A stretch of 64,000 bases of DNA, from contig CALCMD010000102.1 in NCBI GenBank assembly GCA_937965795.1, forward strand, positions 1 to 64,000, given 5' to 3'. A program made the translations under genes and the position numbers. Each line of letters opens with the position of its first letter. The first letter of the stretch is position 1. Source of the DNA: an uncultured Lachnospiraceae bacterium. Its GTDB lineage: Bacteria > Bacillota > Clostridia > Lachnospirales > Lachnospiraceae. The notes beneath the pieces are model-generated. The model was not told the DNA's origin, ran no database searches, and saw only the letters and a list, made by a program, of their open reading frames with translations. Below, piece by piece: positions 63,948 through 64,000 of this stretch.

Positions 63948-64000
63948 ATGGAAGAATTTAATTTATACAGAGATATCCAGGCCAGAACAGGCGGGGAAAT
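63948..64000 (+). CDS. spoIVA: Stage IV sporulation protein A (5' end only)
   Basis: The first 17 codons, beginning MEEFNLYRDIQARTGGE, match the start of SpoIVA, the ATPase that forms the basal layer of the spore coat; the family continues with a P-loop outside the window. GAGGGGG lies 8 bp before the ATG. The identity rests on this short stretch. It marks the organism as a spore former. Confidence 0.82.
   Translation, partial: MEEFNLYRDIQARTGGE

Noticed and set aside
63716..63961. 81-codon ORF downstream of the riboswitch as its target gene
   Set aside because: No ribosome site, no recognisable family, and it overlaps spoIVA out of frame and several palindromes.

Overview
The window reads as chromosomal DNA of an acetogenic, spore-forming member of the Clostridia, most likely a gut Lachnospiraceae of the Blautia/Marvinbryantia type. 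The evidence is an almost complete carbonyl branch of the Wood-Ljungdahl pathway, pta-ackA, Firmicutes-style housekeeping operons, and the first codons of spoIVA at the right edge. The species call is inference; no rRNA or tRNA gene is visible.

Layout. Positions 1-6200 hold the tail of one cell-surface protein and a complete paralogue of it (a giant CotH-kinase/lamin-tail/leucine-rich-repeat protein). At 6.3-12.5 kb an operon runs zf-HC2 membrane protein, polA, coaE, MBL hydrolase (WalJ type), ACT protein, PFL/UPF0210 protein, facing tmcAL on the minus strand. At 13.9-16.2 kb is pta-ackA. At 16.4-25.2 kb come DUF177, rpmF, a cytidylate-kinase-like gene, a large gene-free structured region (17957-18529), then plsX-acpP-rnc-smc-ftsY, followed by ilvA. 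At 26.7-33 kb the SRP/ribosome operon runs ylxM-ffh-rpsP-khpA-rimM-trmD-rplS, with two secreted hydrolases inserted in it. At 33-37.4 kb are two signal peptidases around rbgA, then rnhB, a YraN protein and pgeF. At 37.4-41.8 kb are prs (minus strand) and der-plsY-gpsA. At 41.9-47.2 kb a TrpXYZ-like ABC transporter is split by a divergent MATE/AraC pair. At 47.4-62.5 kb is the acetogenesis cluster: His-rich nickel protein, cooT, metF, cooC, acsA, a second cooC, acsB, acsD, acsC, acsE, acsV, DUF3786, fchA, folD. A TauE/SafE permease, a cobalamin riboswitch with its own promoter and terminator but no obvious target gene, and spoIVA close the window.

How it works together. MetF, FolD and FchA carry one-carbon units on tetrahydrofolate. 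AcsE moves the methyl group to the corrinoid protein AcsCD, AcsV re-reduces the corrinoid, and AcsA/AcsB reduce CO2 to CO and form acetyl-CoA. CooC-type ATPases, CooT and the His-rich protein would supply nickel. Pta and AckA turn acetyl-CoA into acetate and ATP.

Beyond genes, the most unusual items are: (1) a roughly 573-nt region with a 12-bp closing helix and nested long-range helices, a strong candidate for a large ornate non-coding RNA; (2) five copies of two small non-autonomous elements that share terminal inverted repeats GTAACTATTCAG, two of them with perfect 8-bp target duplications (IS66-like hallmarks), one of which supplies the stop codon of the second cooC gene; (3) an orphan cobalamin riboswitch; (4) a structured repeat-bearing intergenic region between acsB and acsD.
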